This document shows, one piece after another, positions 36,808-49,319 of a stretch of 64,000 bases of DNA. Made by a program: the position numbers and the translations under genes. The notes beneath the pieces are model-generated. The model searched no databases. It was not told the origin of the DNA and saw nothing but the letters and a program-made list of their open reading frames with translations. Position 1 is the stretch's first letter. Every line of letters starts with the position of its first letter. The DNA lies in the NCBI GenBank assembly GCA_024509875.1, contig JAMPIV010000287.1, positions 210,001-274,000 on the forward strand, in the 5' to 3' direction. Origin of the DNA: Oreohelix idahoensis. Lineage: Eukaryota > Mollusca > Gastropoda > Stylommatophora > Oreohelicidae.

Positions 36808-36985
36808 GCGCTCAGTTGGATAGTACTTACCAAATTTATATTGGTAACGTGTATCTAAATGTGCATCATATAGTATTGCTACTTCTACTGGAAAAGCAGT
36901 TTTTCTCACTTGGTTTATTATCATTAAATCAGGTTTTATGGCACGTGATTTAAATGAACTTTCACTGCTGCCGAAGAGAGATGGT
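36808..36985 (-). pseudogene. restriction-like-endonuclease domain fragment of an R2/NeSL-type LINE
   Basis: The minus strand is open from SFKSRAIKPDL through FPVEVAILYDA to a stop after YYPTERRN. The K-PD-x(13)-V-E-V arrangement and the following KFGKYYP resemble the C-terminal PD-(D/E)xK nuclease of site-specific LINEs such as R2 (family knowledge). Only about 50 codons remain. Single-motif evidence, so moderate confidence. Confidence 0.5.
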
Positions 36986-38009
36986 TTAACTATTATTTCT
37001 TTCTTTATTGTTTATTTTTATGTCACTATAATTTCGATTCATAGTTGTCCATTTATCATAAACAATTGTTCCTTTGCTGACATAAGCGTTGAAATTTAGT
37101 ACATCAATTTAATATATGTGAAACTGTTTGGTATGGGTGGTTACATATTTTGTAATTCTTTGTGTATGACTCTGGATTTTATATAAAATTGAAAACAATG
37201 TCAAATAAAATGGAAGCAACTCTGTTAGCGCTAGAGTTTTATAACAAGGGAAATAATGAATTGTAAAAACAAATTGTGTTTAAATGTACAAGCTTTGGAT
37301 GTTAAATGGTAATATGTTATTAAATAGTAGTGACCTGCGTTCATGTGAGCTTACATCATTTGTTTAAACTAACCAAAATATATTTAGCTCATATTATATG
37401 ATTTTGCAATTACTTATTCTATATCATTTTGTCGTGCAGTGGGTTGTAAGACTCTTGAAAATGTTTTGATTGTGAACAGATTGTTTGTGTCGACTAAGCT
37501 ATTTGGCTCATATAAATGATCTTTCGATCCATTATCTTCTGGAATTTTTCGTCTTCTATATCTTACTGTACACAGGAAAAGCCTTCTGTATTGTTGAATG
37601 ATGTATTCGAGCGAACGTTATTACATCCACGTGTTTATGGCAAGACTTTCTTCAAGCTGTGGAAGAGTAATATATCCGGTGTTGTCAGATCACGGGGATC
37701 GCAGACGTTTTGCGATCAACTAGATCAGTGCTTCGTCCGCAGGGGTACTTGGTCTCCTTGAGGGTGCGCGACCCGTCTTCTGGAGGTGTGATACGTGCCA
37801 GATATTTAAGAAGGCGAATCATCTTAAAAACAAAATACTCGTAATACACAAAAATCAAATGTTTCCAGTTAATTTTTTGGGTTCACTGCATGCACTGACT
37901 GTATAAATGAAATAATTTTGTTGTCGTTCATTTCATCTAAGAAGAAATTTAATCTCTTTTTTTTATATTTCTGGCATATTGTGTGAGCTAGAAAGGTAAT
38001 TGGGTGCGA
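36986..38009. other. unassigned sequence
   Basis: AT-rich; one 81-codon plus-strand ORF (37516-37761) without recognised domain. No element identified. Confidence 0.3.
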
Positions 38010-38400
38010 TGCTTCTTAAGATGATGTTAAGAGGTGTGAGGCGTTTTAAGATGTTGTATAGTGGGTGCAAGGCATCTTAAAATGTTGGGATGCACGTCTT
38101 AAGATGTTTTAAAGGGATGTAAGGCTTTTTAAGATGTTTTAAAGGAGTGTAAGGCTTCTTAAGATGTTGTAAAGGGGTGTAAGGTTTCTTAAGATGTTGT
38201 AAAGGGGTGTAAGGTGTCTTAAGATGTTGTAAAAGGGTGTAAGGCTTCTTAAGATGTTGTAAAGGGGGTTCACAGCTTCTTAAAATGTTGAAATGTAAGG
38301 CTTCTTAAGGTATGTAAAGGGTGTAAAGCTTCTTGAGATGTTGTAAAGGGGTTAAAGCTTGTTAATATGCTTTTAAAGGCGTGCAAGACCTCTAGAAGGT
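38010..38400. repeat. 31-bp minisatellite
   Basis: About a dozen imperfect units of the type 'gtgtaaggcttcttaagatg' plus 'ttgtaaagggg', most regular at 38120-38270. Confidence 0.92.
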
Positions 38401-38532
38401 TAAGAAACACTGGCCTAGGTAGTGGAAATGTAAACGAAGGCTCTGGCAGACAAATCATAGAGTACATGTAGATGAAAATGGGTAGTCAATATATTAGAAA
38501 TAGAGAAAGAGAGACAGACTACATAAACTTAC

Positions 38533-38533
<1 letters not shown>

Positions 38534-38574
<41 letters not shown>
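38534..38574. repeat. (GA)n tract
   Basis: Simple GA repeat. Confidence 0.95.
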
Positions 38575-38577
<3 letters not shown>

Positions 38578-38887
38578 TGTGTATTCAGAACAGAGGGAAG
38601 AACGTTAGATATAAGTAAACAGACCAGACGTGCGACGAGTTTGGTGAATTATAAAATAGATGGAAATAATCAAAATAGCAACAACTAAAAACTAACTAGC
38701 AAAGTAACGAATACCATTCTGTCATAAGATGGTAGAAGAAAAAAAGATAAGCAGGCGACAAGTCAGTAGAAGTAGACAGACTGACAGACAGACAGACAGA
38801 CACACAGGCGAACACAAGGATGCATATATTCTCTGGGCCGTTTCCAAAATATAGTTTTGTTTGTTGGTGGCGAGATGTTGTTGAGTT

Positions 38888-39965
38888 TTTGTAGATGTTG
38901 GCGACCAGATGTTGTTGATGTTTTATGTAGATGTTGGTGACCAGATGTTGTTGATGTTTTATGTAGATGTTGGTGACCAGATGTTGTTGATGTTTTATGT
39001 AGATGTTGGTGACCAGATGTTGTTGATGTTTTATGTAGATGTTGGTGACCAGATGTTGTTGATGTTTTATGTAGATGTTGGTGACCAGATGTTGTTGATG
39101 TTTTATGTAGATGTTGGCGACCAGATGTTGTTGATGTTTTATGTAGATGTTGGTGACCAGATGTTGTTGATGTTTTATGTAGATGTTGGTGACCAGATGT
39201 TGTTGATGTTTTATGTAGATGTTGGTGACCAGATGTTGTTGATGTTTTATGTAGATGTTGGCGACCAGATGTTGTTGATGTTTTATGTAGATGTTGGTGA
39301 CCAGATGTTGGTGATGTTTTATGTAGATGTTGGCGACCAGATGTTGTTGATGTTTTATGTAGATGTTGGTGACCAGATGTTGTTGATGTTTTATGTAGAT
39401 GTTGGTGACCAGATCTTGTTGATGTTTTATGTAGATGTTGGCGACCAGATGTTGTTGATGTTTTATGTAGATGTTGGTGACCAGATGTTGTTGATGTTTT
39501 ATGTAGATGTTGGTGACCAGATCTTGTTGATGTTTTATGTAGATGTTGGTGACCAGATCTTGTTGATGTTTTATGTAGATGTTGGTGACCAGATCTTGTT
39601 GATGTTTTATGTAGATGGTGACCAGATGTTGTAAGTGTTCTTGCATGTTGCTGGCTAGATGTTGTTGATGTTTTATGTAGATGGTGACCAGATGTTGTAA
39701 GTGTTCTTGCATGTTGCTGGCTAGATGTTGTTGATGTTTTATGTAGATGGTGACCAGATGTTGTAAGTGTTCTTGCATGTTGCTGGCTAGATGTTGTTGA
39801 TGTTTTATGTAGATGGTGACCAGATGTTGTTGATGTTTTATGTAGATGGTGACCAGATGTTGTAAGTGTTCTTGCATGTTGCTGGCTAGATGTTGTTGAT
39901 GTTTTATGTAGATGGTGACCAGATGTTGTAAGTGTTCTTGCATGTTGCTGGCTAGATGTTGTTTT
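38888..39965. repeat. 36-bp minisatellite, about 30 units
   Basis: Nearly perfect 36-bp units ('gatgttggtgaccagatg' + 'ttgttgatgttttatgta'). The right third switches to a longer compound unit that adds 'gtaagtgttcttgcatg' and 'ttgctggctagatgttg'. A 36-bp unit keeps frame on both strands, giving 241- and 415-codon repeat ORFs; I regard them as artefacts. Confidence 0.97.
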
Positions 39966-40880
39966 AGTTATTGTTGATTTTCGCTCTTTAGATATCGATT
40001 AACCTGGAAATGTGTTGTTGTTTTCACAACGATTTTTTTGTCACTTGAGTTATATTCAGTTTTTCACACACACACACACTCAAACGCGCGCACGCACACA
40101 AGCACACACACACCCACACGCAGGCGCAAATACTCTTACTGGCTCTCAGATACACTTACACACACGTTGAAACACACACTCACTCACTCACATAGACATT
40201 GAACGCCCATCCTATCCCAGGTTTTCTACTTCTTTATTATTCACAAGTGCCTGAAAACGTACCTTTATGTGTGTGTAATATTTATTTACTATCCCAGGTA
40301 GAAATAGAACAGATAGACAAGGCTGTAAAAATAGATAGGCTGATTATAGGCTGACTATAGAAGATGACAGAAATCTAGAGACAGAAAACCTCACAGAAAA
40401 ATTTATCATAACAGGAATCTGCGAATGGGCGTTGACCTTTGGGGAAGAGGAACGATATGTGTGTGTGCTTGTGTGTGAGAGAGAGATACCTTGAGAACAA
40501 GAAGTAAGACAGGCGTAATCATTCAAGTATAACGAAAGGTTGTTATTATTGTTTCGACTCCTCTTAATTACCACAGTTCTCACCATCTGTTTGAGTTTGG
40601 TTGGCATCCGATTTGAAAACACAAATGTCGTTTTAAGCAAATAAGCAACGACATTTCAGATATAGGAAAGAATCGAGAAACAAAAGATAATAAAAATGAG
40701 AACTTCAAAGCAATTCAAAGTCAGTAGTAATTGCTAAAATAATGAAAACGAAGAAAAAAAAATAATACCAAACAATGAGTTGAAACTATTAGCTCAAAAA
40801 TATGTTTCCGGGAATCAATAAAATGTAAACAGTATTTGAAATTAAAAGGACAAAAAACGCGATTATTATTTAGCTTGGAT
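39966..40880. other. unassigned sequence with CA-rich tract
   Basis: 40066-40190 is CA-rich simple repeat; the rest has no recognised gene. Confidence 0.4.
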
Positions 40881-40884
40881 AGAG

Positions 40885-41660
40885 TCCCCCTTAAGCTCAT
40901 TGACCTAGTAATTAAAACTGACGAAGACATGAAATGTAGAATCCTTCACAGTGCAGAGCTATCAGAGCTCTTTGAGATAAAAACTGGAGTGCGGTAGGAA
41001 TGGCTTGTGTTTTTATTTCTCTTCTTAATGTTTATATACTTACTGGATTGTGAAAGCAACATCTACCCTAGCCAAATACAAGACAAAATGAAAATCCCTG
41101 AGATAGTTAATTGTCACAGCAATTAGGTCTTAACATGAACAATGAAGAGACGAAGATAATGAGAAGAAATGCAGTATATAAAAACGCGAATGCACTTGAA
41201 GAAACACTCCTAAAAGACAGCTTGCATTGGAAAATAAACGGAAATAAAAAGAAATCAAGACCATCAGAATCTTGAACTCATAACTAAGACGCGTCAACAG
41301 TGAGGAATGCAGTTAGCGACCCATAGCTAGACTGCTTGCGTCAGGGTCAGCGAACCAGAGCTGACCAAGACCCTACTCCACCTCCAAGTGGTGGTGCTGG
41401 AAACTGGCTGCATCACTGCAGTCTGGCTGAGTGAGTAGGGATCGAAGACCGAATGCTAACCCGGTCCCAAAAATGCCGTGCTGAGGTCGAATGTGTCGGC
41501 CGAAGGGCGCAAATATCGCAGCTTCGCTGTAAACGGACACAACGCAGCCAACGTCCTTTTCAGAAGAAGAAGAAGAAGAACTCATACGTCAAGTCAGTAT
41601 AGCTCTGAACATATGGAGGAAATGTAAATCAACATATAAGCAGGAACGGACTTTTATAAA
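40885..41660 (+). pseudogene. degenerate LINE B copy
   Basis: The plus strand aligns by eye with LINE B: VPLKLIDLVIKTDEDMKCRILH (motif region before GVR) and FEIKTGVR, then stops. A later piece (41586-41660; SIALNIWRKC, ERTFINE) matches the thumb region. It is split by the LINE 3'-end repeat at 41290-41580. Confidence 0.65.
41290..41584 (+). mobile_element. LINE 3'-end repeat, forward arm
   Basis: About 290 bp ending in (GAA)n; an inverted relative lies at 41672-41945. Landmarks: 'gactgcttgcgtcaggg', 'gtggtgctggaaac', 'aaaaatgccgtgctgagg', then the GAA tail. Confidence 0.7.
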
Positions 41661-41671
41661 TGAATGAATGA

Positions 41672-41945
41672 CTTCTTCTTCTTCTTCCTCGTTCGTCCTG
41701 TTTACGCTTAAGCTGTGATATTTGCACCTTTCGGTCGACACATCCGACTTCTGCACGGCATTTTTTAGGACCGGGTATGCCTTCCCATTGCGATCCACAC
41801 TCGCTCAGCCAGAGTGCACTGCTGCAGACTGTTTCCAGGACCACCACGTGGAGGTGGAGTGCGGTCTTGACTAGCTCTGATTCGCTGGTCCTGACGCAGG
41901 CAGTCAAGCTATGAGTCGCTGACTGCGTTCTCTATTGCTGCGTCT
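41672..41945 (-). mobile_element. LINE 3'-end repeat, reverse arm
   Basis: The reverse complement matches 41290-41584 at roughly 80% by eye, including the GAA tail at its left end. Two separate insertions of one family in opposite directions, with about 87 bp between the tails. Confidence 0.7.
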
Positions 41946-42059
41946 TTGGGTCCCGAATGAATGACTGAATGATTGAATGAATGAATAAATATAGACGCAG
42001 TTAGAGGAACAGGAAATGACAAAAGAAAAAAAAAACTAAAATCAAGAGAAGCATTCGAT

Positions 42060-42140
42060 GAATGGGGAAAAATATCAGAAACAAAATAGTAACACTCGAT
42101 AAAGAAAAGTGCGCAAATGACGGTGTGCACAAAAATATTT
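42060..42140 (+). repeat. possible Helitron-module relic
   Basis: 'cgataaagaaaagtgcgcaa' and 'atgacggtgtgca' match both internal modules of the Helitron at 35522. No terminus was identified. Confidence 0.4.
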
Positions 42141-42555
42141 ATAGAATGTGTGATCCCGTATACACACATTGGGATCCTCACTGCTGCTACGAAGTTCGTG
42201 TACTGTGGTGATGCATAGTGGTTTTTTAAAAATACTTCTGAATAAGTAAATTTGCCGTTAGGTATTGTTACTTTTGAATTTAATTCCCGTTTTATGACTG
42301 GCTTTAACACGGGGTGTGCAGTGGTCCCTGGGACGTGCCTGGTCTAACAAGGCAGCAGTTACGGCACTGAAGCCACAGTTCAAGACATGACGTAAGTATC
42401 CAACATTATGAGTGATGCCAGAATGTATAGTTCAAAAAATAGAATAGTAATTACTTTCACTTACATTATTTCAATAATATAGAACTCGATTATAAACAAA
42501 AATGAAAAAATATTCGGTGTGCAGTTTTACATCTTTATCAGGACCAACTATTAGC

Positions 42556-42580
42556 GGGGGGAGGGGGGGGGGGGGGGAAG
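42556..42580. repeat. poly-G tract
   Basis: A run of G with one A interruption. Confidence 0.9.
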
Positions 42581-42617
42581 ACCGCAAATGTTAGCTCACT
42601 TTTGTTCATTTATTAAG

Positions 42618-42795
42618 ATTCAAGACAAGGTCACCAATGTGGGACTAATGATAAGAACCAGACAAGTACCAGTGAAAGAAGACTCTGACACACTATGATG
42701 AAACAAGTAGATAGCATTACAAGGCAGTCCTTGTTCTGGAAACCCCAGGGAAACAGAGGCAGTCCACCAAACACACGGAGAAGAGAAGTTACTCG
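42618..42795 (+). pseudogene. LINE B fragment (copy 3)
   Basis: Short plus-strand piece of the LINE B 3' coding end: 'aaggtcaccaatgtggga', 'gatagcattacaaggcag' and 'tccttgttctgga', with an internal deletion between the RRWRW region and VDSITRQ. Confidence 0.75.
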
Positions 42796-42799
42796 CGAC

Positions 42800-43435
42800 T
42801 GTGTACAATAGGTTCGCACTCGTGCGGACATGTAGTCACTACACTAATTCAAACCAAAAAAAAAAATAGTTTTGAACGGATCTTGTAACTTTCCTGTAAA
42901 ACTAAGAAAAAATAACCCAGACAACAGTAAGAGTTTTTTATATAACGTAAAGAAGAAAATTCGAACATGACATGAGTTTTGTAAGGGCAAAAAATATATT
43001 AATAACTGCATGGAAAATCTAAGACTGCATGCAAAAATTCATGTCCATACAACAAACAGTTTTGGAGAAAATTGACACTGTCTGTGGGCACGAATTTCCG
43101 AACGGACTATACAAGACAATCTCCTGTACTTTAATCAAGGGTGCCTGGAGGCAAGGAATTGGCACATTCCAGCCTGGAAATGGGCACCAAGAATAGCTGG
43201 GCGTAAATTACCACCTAGAATAACTGCGCGTAAATGCCAGAAATGTCGTTTTACTTGGTTACAGAAGTAGGGACAGAAATAATACCTGCCTACGGCGTTC
43301 TTGGAGCGAGGGTTTTGTCTGTGCTAGTTGCGCCGTGTAATGATGATGTAATTTGAACATAATAAACTGTAGAGGTGGTTTGAACAATATAGAGATATTA
43401 TTGGAAATTGTTATGGATTCCAAGACAACTATATT
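42800..43435. other. unassigned sequence
   Basis: No gene or element recognised. Confidence 0.3.
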
Positions 43436-43439
43436 CGAG

Positions 43440-43720
43440 AGGTATATAACGAACAACAATATCATCATTTTCGCGAAGCATGAAGCCACCATTTCAGTTG
43501 GTCCTGTAGGAAGGCTGTCCCAAGCAGTCACGTGCTCTTCCCACGTTGGTTTATGTGGCAATTTACTTTTCATGCTGAAATTGCCAGCCCCATTCACAAC
43601 CTCATATTAGTCGCCTTATACGACATGCATGAGGGTGCAGTAGTTATATTCTTTCTTCCCTCTGCACAGACCGCCTTCCCCCCCCCCCTTCCCGGGGAAC
43701 TACAAGGGAGAAGACTAATA
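43440..43720 (-). repeat. dispersed SINE-like repeat, copy 2
   Basis: Partner of 30610-30870, with an added C/G run at 43679-43688. Same orientation and the same central block around 'catgaagccacc' and 'agcagtcacg'. Confidence 0.6.
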
Positions 43721-44457
43721 TAATAATGATCAAACGATGAATGACCACAAACGAACGAACGAACGAACGAACTTTATTTTCGAAGGGTTGAGAATTGGGC
43801 GCGCAGGCCCGTCTAACATTCTGCCCTTTCACTCTCATTAATCTTGCATACTATACCCTTTTATTCCCACATATTACTTTAAGCATTAATTTAAAGGCAT
43901 GCAACATTATAAAGTTAACATAACAGCATTCATTTACAGTATACAATCATAATAAAAAATGAGTAGCCTAGGTTGTTTTTTTTTTTTTTTTTTTTTTTTT
44001 TAAATAAACAAGATAGTGACTGAAGAAAAATAATAATAATAAAAAATAAAATAATATAAACAAAACAATAAATAAATAAGTTATGTATACCGACACTCAC
44101 TTATGCGGTCAAAACGTCTAATCTGTAGTATTTTTGAATGTGTCATCAATCCTCAATACAAGAATTACAAAAACACATTCTCGCTTACATCCATACATTC
44201 TTGGCGGAAATTGAAATAATAATAATAACACTTTCTTGCGCACTTCTGTAACAGAAAAAGTCTTTCAGCAGTTTTTAAAAAAAAAACGGAAACATTCACA
44301 TGTCTAAAGTACAGTGGTATGCGGGTACATTCTCACATACATTACATTATATAATAGTATTACATGGATATAAAACAAATTATTCCCATTAAAAACGAGC
44401 GGAAGAGGAAAAGAAATGTTGACCTATGGATGAGATGTTGACAGGCAAATGATGTTT

Positions 44458-45845
44458 CTATGGGGGTAGATAATCAGTGTTTAGGAAGTGTTTGAAAAGT
44501 GCTTTGTTAAATGAATATTGTGTAGGTAGGCTTTTTAGGTGGTGTGGAAGGCTGTTCCATAAGTAGGCTCCAGAGTAGGCTAGACTCTGTTTGAACAGGT
44601 CGATCCTAGGTTTGGGCAGACGTAACTGGTGTAATTGTAGTCCCTCTCTTCTACTGGTTTGAAACAATGATCGTAGGTACGGCGGAGCATTGTTTGATAG
44701 AATTGCGTGGGTCAGCTTGGCTTTGTTGTAGAGAAGACGTTTTTTCAGGGACAGTATTGTGGGTTCTTTTCCTGTCCTTGTGTGTGATATCGTGCGATTA
44801 TCGGTGATCAGACGTATTGCTCTCTTATGCAGGGAGTGCAGTCTCTTTGAGGTGGAAGCAGGGCAACTATCCCATAGTGTAGAGCAGTAATCTAGATGTG
44901 TCTGTACATGGGAGGTGTAGAACAAATAGTCTAGTGTCAGCGTCTAAGACATTTTATTTTGGCTAGCTGGTACACTTTTGAGCTAAGTGTTTGGTTAAAT
45001 TCCGTACAGCGGACAAGAAATCACGTTAAGTGCTGGTCAATTGTGATTCCTAGAACTTTGTGTTTTCGGTTACATGTTCAATTTGTATGATTCCGCGTGT
45101 ACCTGTAGCGATCTTTTGGTGCAGTTTAGGAGTTTTTTCTATCTGGTGGTAATCGGACATAGATTTCGTTTTTGCTGTGATACATTTAATGGCATACGAT
45201 TCGGATATTACTCCACATTTGTTAGATACTTTGGTCAAGAAGAGAATGTCAAGACATCGCATTGAAGAGTCATTTCAAGTGCCAACCAGTCGTTGACACT
45301 AGTGTAGATAGTACAAGATATCTGCAAGACAAGAGGTCACATGTTGAATTTTTAGATGTAGGACAAGTAGAGGTCGTTGTTCAAAACATTGCGGACAAGA
45401 CAGGGGCCCAAGAATAGAACCCTGTCAAAGACCTCGGATCTATCATCGAGAAATAAGACAGATGTCAAGTTGTTGTGAAGCACTAACTGTTGTCGATCTC
45501 CCAGGAATGATTTGATGATGTTTAGTGGATTAGGGCCTATTCTGAGGGTTTCCAACTTTTGAACCAAGATAGTGTGGTCAATCATGTCAAATGCTTTTTT
45601 GAAGTCAACAAAAACAGCACCACCAATTTTCCCATCATTTACGTTCGACAGCCAGTTATCTGCCATTTTGGTGAGAGCTGTGTGACAGGAATGTTTGGGT
45701 CTGAAACCTGACTGGCTCTCAATGAGCAGTTTGTTTGTTGTTAAGTGTTGAAATGTGGTGTTGTAAATGTGTTTCTCTAGTGGTTTTGAAAGAGATGATA
45801 GAAGGGATATTGGTCTGTAACTGTTGGGATCGCTATGTGAGCCAG
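44458..45845 (-). pseudogene. LINE E reverse transcriptase, C-terminal part
   Basis: From the LTR boundary: SYRPISLLSSLSKPLEKH, ESQSGFRPKHSC, motif A AVFVDFKKAFDMIDH (about 45585-45630), then decay in motif B (the GVPQGS box is unreadable) and no YADD box. A thumb remnant KVLGITIDQHLT is at about 45025-45060. The last block (44925-44458) is the conserved C-terminal region LDYCSTLWDSCPAS..LHKRAIRLI..AYLWNSLPHHLKS. Frameshifts near 45350 and 44940. Confidence 0.88.
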
Positions 45846-48256
45846 TGTCGTGAATTATTCTAATCCCCATATATAAATTAAAACGTAAAGGCAAAGCCTA
45901 ACAAATAAATTTAATAAAAGGAAAGAAGAATGGTAAAGAACCGTGCTGTCACAATGACTGTACTCGAAATCCCCCTTGTTTTCTACTTCGTCGGCAAATT
46001 GTAACGCTTTCACGTTGATAGTAAAAGCCTACTGTGTCGCTGCACGCTTTCTTCAATGAAACGTGTACTGTATTTCTTGGAAAAACCTTGAGATACGCAA
46101 GCTGATCAATGACCTAGATTTAATATTTCATTCATTCCATACACGGCGTAACTAAAAGACAGATAAAGCAGGAGAGAGAGAGGGGCGAATGAAGGCAGGA
46201 AGCATGCAATACTAAACACGCGTCGCGCGATATACAATTGCTGCCATCACGCGTGTAAGGCCACATGCACTAACTTTATTTCAAATCGACAGTGATAAAA
46301 TTCAATACCCATACCAGAGTTAGGTTTTAAAATCCTGAAAAACGCTTATTGGGAATTATGACAATATACTGGTTTACGTTTGAAAACATGACAGTACCCA
46401 GACACCCTCAAGTTTGGAATTGAGAAGGTAGTAACCGCACGACTATCCTAGAAGAAAATGCATATTGGCTCCATTAAATTCGTATATTTGGGTTCCTTAG
46501 GGTTTGCTGACAAAGAATATGTAAAACGTTACGCAAATAGTCTAGGAATTACCAAGTTATGGCCAAAATAAAATAGTGGGGGTGCCTGACAGCATGAAAT
46601 CATTTCTGCTCATAAATTTTTTTTTTATAACGTGTTTGAAAAAACATTACGTTACGGAAATAGCCTACCATGTTAACTCCTATTTGATTGGAGCGCAACA
46701 AATATAAGACTAAACACGATTGGTCGGGCTATAAATACTATCTTGTGTTGTCAGGGGAAACGTGAAAAGGAGTATTTTTTTGAAAAGATGTGTAGACATG
46801 GTTTGATTGGGTAGAGCTGCGAATATACTCAATTCAGAGCGTCTGTTCATTGCCACATCTTGTAATAAACCTACTAAGAAGCAGTGCGTTGAGCACCAGT
46901 GTATATTTTTTATAAAATAAAGCCTGGGACATCGGCAGATCGGAGTTGTGCTATATTCATTGCCAGTCAACGAAACTGTTTATTATTTCTATGAATTGTG
47001 GTAAGCTTGAAATATTCAATATCTTTTAATGAAAATTGAATGTAAATTGATAATTTATGTCTGTATATATGTGTAGTTCAGTAGCGAACATGATGTAAAG
47101 CCTATAGTGCTCCAGCCTGAACAGAAGGTGTCGGAGGAAAGTAAAACTGCATGGAATGGCCAAACAGTACACTGACACCTAGATTATTGACTAGACAGAA
47201 ATAATGCTGGAATTGCAGAGGCGTGGTAACCATTAGGGAGGGAAATACTGGTATAAAGTATTTCAGATGAAGCTGACAGTTGGCCTAACGCTCTGAACTC
47301 AATGTTTGTGATGTATTGTGCTCAGTGTAGAAATAGAGTGTAAATTAGTTCTGACGTAGAAGGTACAACCTTCTTGTTTCAGGGACCGTGGTCTTAAAGT
47401 TATTGAGCAGCACCTGGTCAGAGCTTTGCTGAAGCCAGAGGCGGACAGCATACTCCTTGGTCCATATAGCAACCAGTGGGGTGGCTCCAGAACTCATTAA
47501 AGTAATCGAGCAGAGGAGTCTTTTACTGCAGTCATCACGAAAGATAAGAGAGTGTGGCCATGGAGCTCAACATTATGTACCCCCATCTTAAAATGACATT
47601 GTAAACTAAAATTAAGAGGGGAATTTAATTGTTTTAATGCCAGGAACTGAGAACATCTCCAATACTAGTTCCAACAAAGACAAACTATTGAAGTCATGAT
47701 GACCAATACCAACAGAGCTTGAACAAAACAAAACCAGTATTACCTCATATTACTACTACACAACTGACACACATAGGATACTATTAATAATATTTGTCAC
47801 TACAAGAATCATATTAATAAATTCTGTACATATAACTTGTAATTAAAATTGATTGTGATTCCTGGTTCCCTTTGTATCTGAATCAGGACACATATACATT
47901 CATGACAGCACTGAATACATATTGTTATTTGAAAAGTTATCAGTGACTCCTTTAAGATATCCTCGTAGAGTGTTTTATGTATGTGAGTGTCATAGTGTTG
48001 TCAAGTGTGGTGGAATAAATTAAATTGTTTATCTGTCTGTTGTTGTTATGACTTACACTTCATCATACACACACCCTAGACATATAACGTAGTCATCACA
48101 CTATTCCAGAATAATTCTGACTGAGGTATACATATGTGGCAGCAAGTAAGGTTATCTATAATACAATACTCTTATTAGATATAGATACCTTCACAGCTGA
48201 TCTCAGTCAGTACACTAAGTCCCCTATAAATATTTATAACATCCCACTTCACCACA
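45846..48256 (+). mobile_element. solo LTR of the Gmr1-like gypsy family
   Basis: Runs from TGTCGTGAATTATTC to ACCACA, 2411 bp, collinear with the LTR at 56977-59426. It is flanked by the 5-bp duplicate GCCAG (45841-45845; 48257-48261), and LINE E reads on cleanly outside, so an element inserted here and was later reduced by LTR-LTR recombination. TATA-like 'gctataaata' at about 46731 and 'aataaagcctggga' at about 46917. Confidence 0.95.
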
Positions 48257-48261
48257 GCCAG

Positions 48262-49311
48262 ATTTATAGAGAGGATACACTTTGGCAGATTTAAATGCTC
48301 TGGGAAAGTAGTTGTGTGCAATACATTGATTGTACACATAGGTTAAGGAGTCGCAAATGATGGGTGCAGCGTAACGTAGAATCTTATTGCTGATACCATC
48401 AAGACCAGATGAATTGTTGTTTTTTAATGCCAAGATATATTTGAGAACTTCGTGTACTGTTAGAAAAGTAATATCTCTAAGATCTGTTATGGTATGTTCA
48501 GTGTTGCAGAAGGCGGTCAGTTTACTAATATCGCAGTCCATTGGCTTTAGTGTCGATTTGAGATGGTTAATTTCTGTTTTGAAGTGGTTACTAAAATGAG
48601 TAGCCGTGAGGGAGCAGCTTTTTGGTAAAGAGTTTAGTGACTTTGTTTTGTGTGTTAGTGTTCTAATGGCTGCCCAGACTTCTTTACTGTTTGCTTTGTC
48701 TTGAATCATCTTCCTGAAATGTAGTTTCTTTTCCTGACGAATGAGGTATTGTACTTTGTTTCTAAGCATCCGATACCTGCTGAAATCTTTGAGCTTATGA
48801 ACTTTGTCCCGCTCTCTCTCATTGTTGATAATATTTTGTTGGTTATCCATGGGGTCTTTCTGATATTTTTAACACGAACTTGCTTTATAGGAACATGTTT
48901 GTCGAATACATTGTTAAAAGTTTGTGTCCAGTATGTTATGGCTTCTTCTGGATAGGGAAGTTGGTACACGTATGAGAGAGGGGATATTTGTAGGTCTTGT
49001 AGGAATAATTGAAGGTTAAAGTTTTTGAAATCCCTGTAATGGACTGTGATATGTTCCGTTTTAGGTGCTTTGAACCCTTTTCTCGTCCAGGTACAGCAAA
49101 TAGGATAGTGGTCACTTAATGCTGTCCGTGTAACTGTGCATTCTACAATGTTTTCTGGGCAGGTCGTATAGATATGATCAATTAGTGTAGATGATGAATC
49201 TGTTACTCTCGTGGGTTGATAGACTAACTGTGTGCGGTTGTATGAGATGGTGATATCATTCCACGTGTTGTTCGATTTGTGAAGGTCAATATTGAAATGA
49301 AAATAAGGCAT
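48262..49311 (-). pseudogene. LINE E endonuclease remnant and RT start
   Basis: 49311-48850 holds the C-terminal end of an APE-type endonuclease (STLIDHIYTTCPENI, ALSDHYPICCTW) and a linker (TPWITNKIL). 48850-48262 holds NERERDKVHKL..VQYLIRQEKKLHF and the start of RT (LKNNNSSGLDGISNKIL, FKSAKVYPLYKSG). A frameshift lies near 48800. Confidence 0.88.
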
Positions 49312-49319
49312 AATTTAAT

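Larger units (their letters stand above)
43744..49311 (-). mobile_element. LINE E, CR1/L2/jockey-like, split by a solo LTR
   Basis: Minus-strand LINE with (GTTC)n tandem tail at the 3' end (43755-43772 on plus as 'gaacgaac..'), a 3' untranslated part with poly-T (43978-44002), RT and an endonuclease remnant. Reading frame and sequence are continuous when the solo LTR (45846-48256) and one copy of its duplicate are set aside. The 5' end is lost near 49311. Clade assignment is tentative. Confidence 0.85.

Noticed and set aside
37516..37761. 81-codon ORF
   Set aside because: No domain, no conservation visible, composition like flanking AT-rich DNA.
38696..39943. 415- and 241-codon repeat ORFs
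   Set aside because: A 36-bp unit keeps any frame open; both strands are open and no start context or domain is seen.
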